This document shows positions 46,395-54,597 of a stretch of DNA of 64,000 bases, one piece after another. The notes beneath the pieces are model-generated. The model saw only the letters and a program-made list of their open reading frames with translations, was not told where the DNA came from and searched no databases. Numbering within the stretch: position 1 is the stretch's first letter; every line of letters begins with the position of its first letter. The DNA comes from Pseudosulfitobacter sp. DSM 107133. GTDB taxonomy: Bacteria > Pseudomonadota > Alphaproteobacteria > Rhodobacterales > Rhodobacteraceae. The DNA lies in the NCBI RefSeq assembly GCF_022788695.1, contig NZ_CP085154.1, positions 1,612,001 to 1,676,000 of the forward strand, read 5' to 3'. Both the position numbers and the translations under genes were made by a program.

Positions 46395-47788
46395 TACAGG
46401 GCCTCTTGCAGAATTTGAGCAATGGGTTGGGCTGCGGCCGCGCGCGGGGCGAGGCCATAGAACATCAGGGCGGGGCCGGTCATGTCGGCATCTGTCAGGG
46501 TTTGCGGCAGGTCGGCCAGCGTGGTGCCGACGATCCGCTGTTCGGGGCGCGAGGCGTTTTCGATCACCGTCACCGGTGTCGCGCGGTCGGCGCCGTGCAT
46601 CATCAGGCGGCCCTGAATGAAACGCGCCGATTTCTTGCCCATATAGATCGCGGCAACCTCGCCGGGGCGGGCAAGTGCGGCCCAGTCGTGGTCGGCAAAA
46701 CCTTTCATGTCGTGACCCGTCAGGAAACGCACCGAGGAGTTGCGGTTGCGTTTGGTCAGGCTTTGCCCGATGGCGGCGACAGCCGCCGAGGCGGATGTGA
46801 TGCCCGGCACGATGTGCCAGCTGATCCCGGCCTCGGACACCGCGTCGATTTCTTCGTCCAGACGGCCAAAAACGGTGGCATCGCCCGATTTCAGGCGCAC
46901 GACCTGCGCGCCGGTGCGGGCATGTTCGACGATCAGTGCGTTGATGTCCTCTTGGGACATCGAGGGGCCAAAGCCCTCTTTGCCGGCGTCCACCATCACC
47001 GCCTCGCGGCGGGCCAGTTCCAGGATTTCGGGGCTGATAAGACGGTCGTGGATCACCACGTCGGCCTCGTCCAGCGCGCGGCGGGCTTTCAGCGTCAGCA
47101 GTTCGGGATCACCGGGGCCTGCACCGACAAAGGCGACGTGACCCTCGCGGGCGGTGCGGGCCAGATGGCTGTCCAGCAGGTCATCAAGGGCAGGGCGCAC
47201 GGCGTCCTCTCCCGATGCCATCGCACGGGGGCCGGAGGTGAAGTAATAGTCGCGCCAGAAATCGCGGCGCGCACGGCCAAAGGGCAGGGCGTCGGCGGCT
47301 CCGCGAAAGGCTTTGCCGATGCGGGCCAGCGTGCCCAGCGTGGTGGGCAGGCGTTCCTCAAGGTCGGCCTTGATCGCGCGGGCCAGCACGGGCGCAGCCC
47401 CTTCGGTGCCGATGGCCACGGTGACGGGATCGCGGTCGACGATGGCGGGGGTGATGAATTCGCTGTCGTGCAGGTTGTCGACGATGTTGACCAGCGCGCC
47501 GTCGGCCTTGGCGATGGCGGCGGTGCGGGCATCCTCGGCCTCGTCCTCGTCGGCGGCATAGAACAGCGCGGCACCGGCGGTGTCACCGGCTTGCAGGGCG
47601 CGCGGCACCAGCGTCAGTTTGCCCTGTGTCGCCCATGTTGCGATCTGCGCGTCGGCCTCGGGTGCAAACACGGTGATCGCGGCCTGCGACTTCATCAGCA
47701 GGCGCAGCTTGGCCAATGCAGCCTCGCCACCGCCCGACAGGACGATGCTGCGGCCTGCGGTGGCCAGAAAGATCGGAAAATGGTTCAT
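46394..47788 (-). CDS. cysG: siroheme synthase (trifunctional CysG)
   Basis: A 464-residue fusion that makes siroheme from uroporphyrinogen III. The N-terminal domain (about 1-205) is the precorrin-2 dehydrogenase/ferrochelatase with the NAD loop (SIVLSGGGEAALAKLRLLM). The C-terminal domain (about 215-460) is SUMT methyltransferase with VGAGPGDPELLTLKARRALDEADVV, the Gly-rich binding loop and the MYMGKK region. Its product is the prosthetic group of CysI encoded downstream. It is the first gene of the operon, 146 bp from the divergent AsnC-type regulator. Confidence 0.95.
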   Translation of the reverse strand: MNHFPIFLATAGRSIVLSGGGEAALAKLRLLMKSQAAITVFAPEADAQIATWATQGKLTLVPRALQAGDTAGAALFYAADEDEAEDARTAAIAKADGALVNIVDNLHDSEFITPAIVDRDPVTVAIGTEGAAPVLARAIKADLEERLPTTLGTLARIGKAFRGAADALPFGRARRDFWRDYYFTSGPRAMASGEDAVRPALDDLLDSHLARTAREGHVAFVGAGPGDPELLTLKARRALDEADVVIHDRLISPEILELARREAVMVDAGKEGFGPSMSQEDINALIVEHARTGAQVVRLKSGDATVFGRLDEEIDAVSEAGISWHIVPGITSASAAVAAIGQSLTKRNRNSSVRFLTGHDMKGFADHDWAALARPGEVAAIYMGKKSARFIQGRLMMHGADRATPVTVIENASRPEQRIVGTTLADLPQTLTDADMTGPALMFYGLAPRAAAAQPIAQILQEAL

Positions 47789-47830
47789 GGCGCTGCGATC
47801 CCGTGTTTCGTTGACTTGCCCTGATATATA

Positions 47831-47841
47831 GGAAATATTCC
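47831..47841. promoter_or_regulatory. possible operator between cysG and the asnC-type gene
   Basis: GGAA-ATA-TTCC lies in an AT-rich patch within the 146-bp divergent intergenic region. The arms are only 4 bp, so this is a weak candidate for the Lrp/AsnC protein's site. Confidence 0.25.
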
Positions 47842-47934
47842 CCCTATTGCGCTATATGCCCGCGCAGATAAGGACATACGTTCCATGCCGCAGCGCAGGT
47901 GGGACGCCCGTACCAAGATGAGAGGAAAGCGCGA

Positions 47935-48396
47935 ATGACTGTTCGCATCGACGACACAGACCGGAAGATTTTGGCAGAACTTCAGCGCGATGCCAGCCAG
48001 TCGCTGGACGATATTGCCAAGGCTGTGGGCAGTTCCAAGACCCCTGTCTGGAACCGGATTCGCAAATTGCGCGATGGCGGGGTGATCGGCCAGCACACGG
48101 TTTTCCTCGACGCCGAGGCGCTGGGGTTCGAGGCCTGTTTCTTCGTGTTGATCCGCACCTCGGAACATGATGCCGACTGGCAGGCCAAATTCCTGAAGGC
48201 GCTGAAAGATCACCCAGAAGTGCAGGAAGCGCACCGGCTGGCAGGCGACATCGACTATATTCTGAAAGTGCGGGTGAAGAACGCGCGCGCCTATGATGTG
48301 TTCTATCAGGCGCTGATTTCCGAGGTGAAAGTGCACAACGTGACGGCATTGCTGTCGATGGAAGAGATCAAATCGACCACGATGCTTCCGCTATAG
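47935..48396 (+). CDS. Lrp/AsnC family regulator, divergent from the cys operon
   Basis: A 153-residue regulator. The N-terminal HTH is at about 5-55 (DRKILAELQRDASQSLDDIAKAV, then SSKTPVWNRIRKL) and the C-terminal RAM ligand domain at about 70-145 (HPEVQEAHRLAGDIDYILKVRV, with the Gly-Asp of the effector site). GAGGAAAG precedes the ATG. Its divergence from cysG makes it the likely regulator of this sulfate-assimilation operon; CysB-type control is not seen here. Its stop overlaps the convergent P450 gene by 6 bp. Confidence 0.92.
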   Translation: MTVRIDDTDRKILAELQRDASQSLDDIAKAVGSSKTPVWNRIRKLRDGGVIGQHTVFLDAEALGFEACFFVLIRTSEHDADWQAKFLKALKDHPEVQEAHRLAGDIDYILKVRVKNARAYDVFYQALISEVKVHNVTALLSMEEIKSTTMLPL

Positions 48397-49557
48397 GCGC
48401 ACCATCAGCCGCTCCAGCTTGTGGAAATGATAGCTGTCGGCATAACGCGGCGCTTCGGCCTCGTGCAGGTCGGGGCAGGCGGTGAACAGTGCGCTCAGGG
48501 CGACCTGCATTTCCAGCCGCGCCAGCGGGGCGCCCACGCAAAAGTGCATCCCGCCGCCAAAGGCCACATGGGCCGTTGGCTTGCGGTCGGGGTCGAACCG
48601 TTCGGGGGCCGCATAGACCGCCGGATCGCGCCCCGCTGCCCCCAGCATCAGCGCCACCTGATCGCCGGGATACAGCGTTTGGTCGCCCACCTGCACCTGT
48701 TCATAGGCATAGCGCGTGAACATATGCAGCGGCGGGTCGTAACGCAGGACTTCCTCGACCACTTGCGGGGTGATTGCGGGCACGGTGTTTTGCAGCAGGC
48801 AGTGTACGGCGTTGCCCAGTGAATGCACCGTCGCCTCGTGGCCGGCGTTGAGCAGCAGCACACAAGTGCCGATCAGGCTTTCTGTGCTCAGCTTCTGGCC
48901 GTCTTCCTCGGCGGCGATCAACTGGGTAATCAGATCGTCGCGCGGATCGTTGCGGCGGGCGTCGATATAGCCGCGCAGGAAATCGGAAAATTCGCGGGCG
49001 GCGGTGTTGGCCGCATCCTCGATCGCGCGGTCGCGGCCCGCTTGGTACATCGCCACCATTGCACCGGACCAGCGCAGCAGGTCGGGGCCCATATCCTCGG
49101 GCACACCCAGCAGGCGGGCGATGACGCGCACCGGTACTTCGGTGCAATAGGCGGGGATCAGGTCGAAACCGGCATCACGGGGGAATTGGGCGATCAGGTC
49201 GGCGCAAATCTCTTCGATGTCACCTTGTAGCCCCGCAATCCGGCGCGAGGTAAAGGCCCGCAGCACCAGCCCGCGCAGTTCCGTATGGCGGGGCGGTTCG
49301 TGTTCCAGCATCGAATGTTGTTCGACCGCGTAGAAATCCCTCAGGTGATCGGGCACCGGCATCCGCAGATCGTCGGGAATTTCGCGCCCCAGCCGCTTGT
49401 CGCGCAACAGCGCGTGCACCGTGGCGTGGTCAAAGGCGGCCAGCATCCCGTAGTCGGACCAGTACAGCACCGGCCCCGTGGCACGGGCCATGTCGTAAAA
49501 AGCATAGGGATCCTGCAAAAAGGCGGGATCAAGCGGGGATTGGTCAAGTGTTATCAT
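48391..49557 (-). CDS. cytochrome P450
   Basis: A 388-residue soluble bacterial P450. The oxygen-activating I-helix reads LLLNAGHEATVHS, the ExxR motif is EEVLRYDPP, and the heme Cys is in FGGGMHFCVGAPLARLE. The ATG at 49557 gives MITLDQSPLDPAF, a normal N-terminus, although no Shine-Dalgarno is evident; the frame stays open far upstream but that part is antisense to dctB and rejected. No ferredoxin or reductase partner is adjacent. It shares a 60-bp promoter region with dctB. Substrate unknown. Confidence 0.93.
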   Translation of the reverse strand: MITLDQSPLDPAFLQDPYAFYDMARATGPVLYWSDYGMLAAFDHATVHALLRDKRLGREIPDDLRMPVPDHLRDFYAVEQHSMLEHEPPRHTELRGLVLRAFTSRRIAGLQGDIEEICADLIAQFPRDAGFDLIPAYCTEVPVRVIARLLGVPEDMGPDLLRWSGAMVAMYQAGRDRAIEDAANTAAREFSDFLRGYIDARRNDPRDDLITQLIAAEEDGQKLSTESLIGTCVLLLNAGHEATVHSLGNAVHCLLQNTVPAITPQVVEEVLRYDPPLHMFTRYAYEQVQVGDQTLYPGDQVALMLGAAGRDPAVYAAPERFDPDRKPTAHVAFGGGMHFCVGAPLARLEMQVALSALFTACPDLHEAEAPRYADSYHFHKLERLMVRL

Positions 49558-49617
49558 GGGGGCAAATGATAGCGTGGCTCTGGTCTTTGCAAGGTTGACG
49601 TTGGTAAACATGTGGTC

Positions 49618-51366
49618 ATGAATAGAGATATCCGCAAACGCAATCTGATCGTTATGGGCTTTGTCGCGGCTGTGGCAATGGCATCTCTTGGGGTGTGGCG
49701 GTACGGCTATGTGCAGGCGCTGGAGCGGTTGCAGCGACAAGGCTTCTCGGATCTGGCGCTGGCCTCGGACCGGCTGACGGCACAATTGCACCGTTATCGT
49801 GAACTTGCGGTGTTCATGGCCGAACATCCCGCTGTCACCGCCGTGCTGGAGGGGGGCGGCGCCGCACCTGCCGCAACTTTGTTTCTGGACGTGGCCGACA
49901 AGACCTCGGCGCTGGACGTGATGCTTGTGGATTTCTCGGGGCGGGTGCGTGCGGCGGCGAATGGCACGGAAGGGGTCAATCTGGGCGACACCCCCTATGT
50001 GCGCCGCGCGATGCAAGGCGCATTGGGCACCGGTCACGGGATGGGCACACCGTTGCAGGGCCGCGCCTATTATTATGCTGCGCCAATCTTTGGCAAAACT
50101 TCGGGGCGGGTGATCGGGGCGGTGATCGTGGCCGCGGACGTGAACCTGCTGGAAGCAGACTGGCGCGGGTCGCAGCCGGCGGTGTTTCTGACTGACCAGC
50201 AGGGCGAGGTGTTCCTGTCGAACCGCTCCGAGCTGCTGTTGTGGCGGCAGGAGGCGCAAGGGCTGTTGACGACGCCAGGGGCCAGGACACCGCCATTCCG
50301 TCTTTCCGGCATCGCGGGCCATGAAATCTGGCACCAGAACTGGGATCCCTACCTGCCCCGCAAAGGGCTTTATATCGAGCGCCGCTTGCCGGTGATCGGG
50401 TTTCAGGGCAGTGCGTTGATTGATGTTGCACCGGCGCAGCGCATCGCCGTGTTGCAGGCCGCGGCCCTTGCGGCCTTGTGTCTGGCCTTTGGCGCATTGC
50501 TGTTGGTGGCCACCGAGCGGCGGCGCACCCTGGCGCAGGCCAATGCGCTGCTGGAAGCGCGGGTGGCCGAGCGTACTGCGGCCCTTGTCGGCACCAACGC
50601 CCAATTGCGGCGCGAGGCGGCCGAGCGCGAAGAGGCGCAGGCCGCACTGGCCCGCGCGCAGGCCGATCTGGTGCAGGCGGGCAAGCTGAGTGCGCTTGGC
50701 CAGTTGAGCGCCGGCATCAGCCACGAATTGAACCAGCCGTTGATGGCGATCGGGTCCTTTGCTGAAAACGGACTGACCTTCATGGACAAGCAGCGCCCCG
50801 ACCGCGCCCGTGAAAACCTGTCGCGGATCAGTGACATGGCCAAACGCATGGCGCGGATCATCAGCAATCTGCGGGCCTTTGCACGGCAGGAAAGCTCGCC
50901 TTCGGTGCAGGTGGATGTCTGCGCGGTGCTGCGCAGCGCGGTCGAGATTACCGGCCCACGCCTGCGCGAGGCGGCTGTAAACCTCACGCTTGACACCCCC
51001 GGCACGCCGGTCTGGGTACGCGGCGGCGATGTGCGGCTGGGGCAGGTGTTCGTGAACCTGATTACCAATGCGGTGGATGCCATGGAAGGCGGCCCCGAAC
51101 GGGCGCTGCATATTACGGTGCAGGGGGGCGGGCAGCCGTCGGTGACCGTTTCCGACACGGGGCCGGGCATTGACGTGCCGGATCAGGTGTTCGATCCCTT
51201 CTATACCACGAAAAGCCAGGGCGGCGCCGAGGGCATGGGGCTGGGCCTGTCGATTTCCTATGGCATCGTGCAAAGCTTTGGCGGAGAAATACGCGGCAGG
51301 AACACCGATGTCGGCGCGGCCTTTACGGTGCAACTGGTGCCATGGGACGAAAGCGAGGCGGCATGA
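49618..51366 (+). CDS. dctB: C4-dicarboxylate sensor histidine kinase DctB
   Basis: A 582-residue sensor kinase. It has two membrane helices (about 10-30 and 285-305) bracketing a periplasmic dCache-like sensing domain, a coiled-coil signalling helix (RTLAQANALLEARVAERTAAL region), the H-box GISHELNQPLMAIGSFAENG, N-box FVNLITNAVDAM, and G boxes VSDTGPGID and GMGLGLSIS. The ATG at 49618 (MNRDIRKRN) is used; a GTG two codons upstream is possible. It overlaps dctD by 4 bp. It would sense external C4-dicarboxylates for the TRAP transporter downstream. Confidence 0.93.
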   Translation: MNRDIRKRNLIVMGFVAAVAMASLGVWRYGYVQALERLQRQGFSDLALASDRLTAQLHRYRELAVFMAEHPAVTAVLEGGGAAPAATLFLDVADKTSALDVMLVDFSGRVRAAANGTEGVNLGDTPYVRRAMQGALGTGHGMGTPLQGRAYYYAAPIFGKTSGRVIGAVIVAADVNLLEADWRGSQPAVFLTDQQGEVFLSNRSELLLWRQEAQGLLTTPGARTPPFRLSGIAGHEIWHQNWDPYLPRKGLYIERRLPVIGFQGSALIDVAPAQRIAVLQAAALAALCLAFGALLLVATERRRTLAQANALLEARVAERTAALVGTNAQLRREAAEREEAQAALARAQADLVQAGKLSALGQLSAGISHELNQPLMAIGSFAENGLTFMDKQRPDRARENLSRISDMAKRMARIISNLRAFARQESSPSVQVDVCAVLRSAVEITGPRLREAAVNLTLDTPGTPVWVRGGDVRLGQVFVNLITNAVDAMEGGPERALHITVQGGGQPSVTVSDTGPGIDVPDQVFDPFYTTKSQGGAEGMGLGLSISYGIVQSFGGEIRGRNTDVGAAFTVQLVPWDESEAA

Positions 51367-52592
51367 GCAAGCGGGTTCTGGTGGTGGATGACGACGCCGC
51401 TGTGCGCGACGCGGTGGTGCAAACGCTGGAACTGGCAGATCTTGATCCGCTGGCAGCCAGCTCTTTCGTGGCGGCCAAGGATCACATCACCCCCGATTTC
51501 GACGGGGTGATCCTCAGCGATATGCGGATGCCGGGGCGCGACGGGTTTCATCTGTTGCAATACGCCCACGCCCAGGACGCAGATCTGCCGGTGATTCTGC
51601 TGACCGGGCAGGGGGATATTCCCACAGCTGTGGATGCGATGGCCAAGGGGGCCTTTGGCTTTCTGGAAAAACCCTGTGCGCCGGCCGATCTGCTGGCCAC
51701 TGTGGAACGCGGCCTGAAAACCCGCGCTTTGGTGCTGGAAAACCGGCGTCTGCGCGCCTTGGTGCACAGCGGCGATGCCGCCGAGCGGATGTTGTTCGGT
51801 CAGTCCGAGCTGGCAAAATCTCTGCGCGCACGGGTGCGCCAGCTTGCCGCCGTGGAAGCGCAGGTTCTGGTGCAGGGCGCGCCGGGCACGGGCGTGTCAA
51901 AAGTGGCCGAAGCGGTGCATCTGTGCTCGCCCCGCGCGAAGGCGCCTTTTGTGAAACGGGCCAGTGCCGGACTGGGGGCCGAAGCCTTGATGCAGGCGGT
52001 GACCGAGGCGCAGGCGGGCAGCCTGTTCATCGACGAAATCAGCCAGATGCCCCCCGACACGCAGATGACCCTTCTTACGGCTCTTGAGGGCGGGCTGCCG
52101 TGCCGTCTGATCGCAGGCAGCACCCGCGATTTGCAGGCGGCGGTGGACAGTGGCGTGCTGAATGCCGATCTGTATTACGGGATCGAAATGATGCCGGTGC
52201 GCATTCCGGCCCTGTCCGAACGCCCCGAGGATATTCCGGTGCTGTTCCGTCACTATGTGGAGCAGGCTGCCGAGCAATCGGGGCTCAGCGTGCCGGAAAT
52301 CGGTTCGGACCAGCTTGCCGCGTTGATGGCCCAAGACTGGCCGGGCAATGCGCGCTCGCTCATGAGTGCCGCGATGCGCTTTGTCCTGGGGATGCCCGAA
52401 GATGTGACCGAAGCCGCCGAACTGGGGCTGAACGAACAGCTTGCGCGGGTGGAACGGGCATTGCTGATTGCGGCCCTTGGGCGACAGAACGGCCATGCCA
52501 GCGCCGCGGCAACGGCGCTGAAACTGCCGCGCAAGACGTTCTATGACAAGCTGGCCCGCTACGGGATTCGGGCGGACGACTACCGCAGATAG
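51363..52592 (+). CDS. dctD: DctD-like response regulator with degenerate AAA+ domain
   Basis: A 409-residue NtrC-type regulator. The receiver domain (about 1-120) is intact: acidic DDD, phospho-Asp in ILSDMRMPG, LLTGQGD and FLEKP. The AAA+ domain (about 145-355) is altered: the P-loop reads GAPGTGVSK, with Val where the Walker Lys should be, and the stretch that normally holds GAFTGA is missing, going straight from FVKRASAGLGAEALMQAV to the Walker B SLFIDEISQMP. The Fis-type HTH at the end is normal (HASAAATALKLPRKTFYDKLARYG). It probably binds DNA and responds to DctB without acting as a sigma54 ATPase. Confidence 0.92.
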   Translation: MSKRVLVVDDDAAVRDAVVQTLELADLDPLAASSFVAAKDHITPDFDGVILSDMRMPGRDGFHLLQYAHAQDADLPVILLTGQGDIPTAVDAMAKGAFGFLEKPCAPADLLATVERGLKTRALVLENRRLRALVHSGDAAERMLFGQSELAKSLRARVRQLAAVEAQVLVQGAPGTGVSKVAEAVHLCSPRAKAPFVKRASAGLGAEALMQAVTEAQAGSLFIDEISQMPPDTQMTLLTALEGGLPCRLIAGSTRDLQAAVDSGVLNADLYYGIEMMPVRIPALSERPEDIPVLFRHYVEQAAEQSGLSVPEIGSDQLAALMAQDWPGNARSLMSAAMRFVLGMPEDVTEAAELGLNEQLARVERALLIAALGRQNGHASAAATALKLPRKTFYDKLARYGIRADDYRR

Positions 52593-52595
52593 CCG

Positions 52596-52646
52596 TGTGC
52601 GGATTTCCGCACATTGCCCGCTTTGCAGTGTGCGGAAATCCGCACG
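52596..52646. promoter_or_regulatory. twin palindromic operators upstream of dctP
   Basis: TGTGCGGATTTCCGCACA (52596-52613) and TGTGCGGAAATCCGCACG (52629-52646) are inverted versions of one another with centres 33 bp apart, close to three helical turns. They lie between dctD and dctP and are the best candidates for DctD binding sites. No convincing -24/-12 element is present; a weak GG-N10-GC lies at 52796-52809. Confidence 0.8.
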
Positions 52647-52842
52647 GTGTTGGTGTGGGGTCGCGTGGCGCGACTTCAAGTGCGTCTTGTAACTTGTTTA
52701 AAAGAAATCACTATCTCATGAATTTCAGGGATGCGCGCAGCAATGTTGCAACGCGTCCCAAGGCTGCTGTTCAATCAATCGTGACGCGGCGCTTGGGAAA
52801 GGGTCGTGCAGTCTTGCAAAATCCAACTCTGGGAGGAGTATC

Positions 52843-53844
52843 ATGAAGTTTTTTACCGCCGCAGCCGTGGCCCTGAGCCTGACCGTCTCTGCTGGTGCCG
52901 TACAGGCCGCCTGTGACGATGGCGAAATTGTCATCAAGTTCAGCCACGTTACCAACACCGACAAACACCCCAAGGGCATCGCTGCCTCGCTGCTGATGGA
53001 GCGGGTCAACGAAGAGATGGACGGCAAGGCCTGCATCGAGGTCTATCCGAACTCCACGCTCTACACCGACGAGCAGGTGATCGAGGCGATGCTGCGCGGC
53101 GACGTGCAACTGGCCGCACCTTCGCTGTCGCTGTTTGAATCGATCACCAAAGCCTATCGCCTGTTCGACCTGCCGTTCATGTTCAAGAACATTGACGCCG
53201 TCGACGCCTTTCAGGCTTCTGAGACCGGCCAGGCGATGCTTGACTCGATGCAGCGCCGCGGCCTGCAGGGTCTGGGCTTCTGGCACAATGGCATGAAGCA
53301 GATTTCGGCCAACCGTCCCCTGATCGAACCATCGGATGCCAAGGGCCTGAAGTTCCGCGTGCAGCCCTCTGACGTGTTGGTCGCACAGATGAACGCGCTG
53401 GATGCCTCGCCTCAGCCGATGGCCTTTGCCGAAGTCTATGGCGCATTGCAGACGGGCGTTGTCGATGGACAGGAAAACACCTGGTCCAACATCTACGGGC
53501 AGAAGTTCTTTGAGGTGCAGGACGGCATCACCGAGACCAACCACGGTATCATCGACTATCTGGTCGTGGCGCCGGTTGACTGGCTGGACAGCCTGGACGC
53601 CGACGTGCGGGACCAGTTCCTGACCATCCTCAACGAAGTCACGGTTACCCGCAACGCCGAGTCTTCGCGGGTAAACCAGGAAGCCAAGCAAGCGGTCCTG
53701 GATGCCGGTGGCACCGTACGCGAGCTGACAGCCGAACAGCGTCAGGACTGGGTCGACGTGATGAAGCCCGTCTGGGAGCAGTTCGAAGAAGAAGTGGGGG
53801 CCGATAACATCGCCGCCGCACAGGAAATCAACGCAGCCAACTGA
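52843..53844 (+). CDS. dctP: TRAP transporter substrate-binding protein DctP
   Basis: A 333-residue periplasmic receptor for C4-dicarboxylates. It has a signal peptide (MKFFTAAAVALSLTVSAGAVQA), the family start IVIKFSHVTNTDKHPKG, the LGFWHNGMKQISANRPL segment, and the conserved Arg-bearing GLKFRVQPSDV and ASPQPMAFAEVYGALQTGVVDGQENTW. GGGAGGAG precedes the ATG. It is the first gene of the transporter operon and is separated from dctQ by a hairpin, as suits a binding protein made in excess. Confidence 0.95.
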   Translation: MKFFTAAAVALSLTVSAGAVQAACDDGEIVIKFSHVTNTDKHPKGIAASLLMERVNEEMDGKACIEVYPNSTLYTDEQVIEAMLRGDVQLAAPSLSLFESITKAYRLFDLPFMFKNIDAVDAFQASETGQAMLDSMQRRGLQGLGFWHNGMKQISANRPLIEPSDAKGLKFRVQPSDVLVAQMNALDASPQPMAFAEVYGALQTGVVDGQENTWSNIYGQKFFEVQDGITETNHGIIDYLVVAPVDWLDSLDADVRDQFLTILNEVTVTRNAESSRVNQEAKQAVLDAGGTVRELTAEQRQDWVDVMKPVWEQFEEEVGADNIAAAQEINAAN

Positions 53845-53858
53845 GCTGTCTTGATCAC

Positions 53859-53885
53859 GGACGGATCGGCACAACCGGTCCGTCC
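53859..53885 (+). promoter_or_regulatory. intercistronic hairpin between dctP and dctQ
   Basis: GGACGGATCGG and CCGGTCCGTCC form an 11-bp stem (one T-G pair) around CACAA, then ATTTC. It lacks a long T-run, so it is a stabilising or partial terminator, not a full stop. Confidence 0.8.
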
Positions 53886-53910
53886 ATTTCACATCTGGGA
53901 GGTGGACGCC

Positions 53911-54594
53911 ATGATTGGCAAATACAAGCCTAAAGGGCCGGTTGGCCAATTCGTGAACAGTCTGGAAGAGACAGTGATTGCCGCCTTGCTGGGCGTGATG
54001 ACGATGCTGACCTTCTTCAATGTAATTCTGCGCTATGTGTTCAACAGCTCGTTGATCTGGAGCCAGGAAGTCGTTCTGGTGCTTTTCGCCTGGCTGGTGC
54101 TTTTTGGCGTGTCTTACGCCTTTAAAGTGACAGCGCATCTTGGGGTTGATGCGATCACCAGCCTGCTGACGCCCGGTCGGCGCAAGGTTGTGGGGCTGAT
54201 TTCAGGTGGCATCTGCATTGCCTACGCGGTGCTGCTTTGCAAGGGTGCCTGGGACCAATGGGCCCCGTTCGCCGATCTGCCCCCCACAACAGGCAGCTGG
54301 TTACCCACAGGGTTCGACACCCAGGCGCGCGGCCGGTCGTTCTTTGAAACCGACCAGATCCCGATGCCGGAATGGCTGCGCTTCCTGGAAGACTGGATCA
54401 ACTACGGCGAGCGCTATTCCAAGATGCCCCGCATGATCCCCTATCTGATCCTGCCGATTTCGGCAGCGCTGATCCTGTTCCGGGTCTGTCAGGCCACCCT
54501 GCGCATCTGGAACAACCAATCCGAAAGCCTGATCGTCAGCCATGAAGCCGAAGACGCCGTTGAGGAAGTCGCAGCCATGAACCGCGGAGAATAA
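53911..54594 (+). CDS. dctQ: TRAP transporter small permease DctQ
   Basis: A 227-residue integral membrane protein with four helices: about 20-45, 55-75, 95-115 and 180-200. The family segment FNVILRYVFNSSLIWSQEVVLVLFAWLVLFG is seen (as two adjoining parts). A long soluble loop of about 60 residues (including GSWLPTGFDTQARGRSFFETD) separates helices 3 and 4, longer than in minimal DctQ. The ATG at 53911 follows GGGAGGTGG; upstream in-frame ATG is in the hairpin region and less likely. Confidence 0.92.
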   Translation: MIGKYKPKGPVGQFVNSLEETVIAALLGVMTMLTFFNVILRYVFNSSLIWSQEVVLVLFAWLVLFGVSYAFKVTAHLGVDAITSLLTPGRRKVVGLISGGICIAYAVLLCKGAWDQWAPFADLPPTTGSWLPTGFDTQARGRSFFETDQIPMPEWLRFLEDWINYGERYSKMPRMIPYLILPISAALILFRVCQATLRIWNNQSESLIVSHEAEDAVEEVAAMNRGE

Positions 54595-54597
54595 CTG

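Noticed and set aside
49558..51333. N-terminal extension of the P450 frame (to 980 codons)
   Set aside because: It runs antisense through dctB, has no family similarity, and the P450 has a normal N-terminus at 49557.
52796..52809. Sigma54 promoter before dctP
   Set aside because: GG-N10-GC is present but the rest of the -24/-12 consensus is poor, and the DctD protein lacks sigma54 contact motifs.
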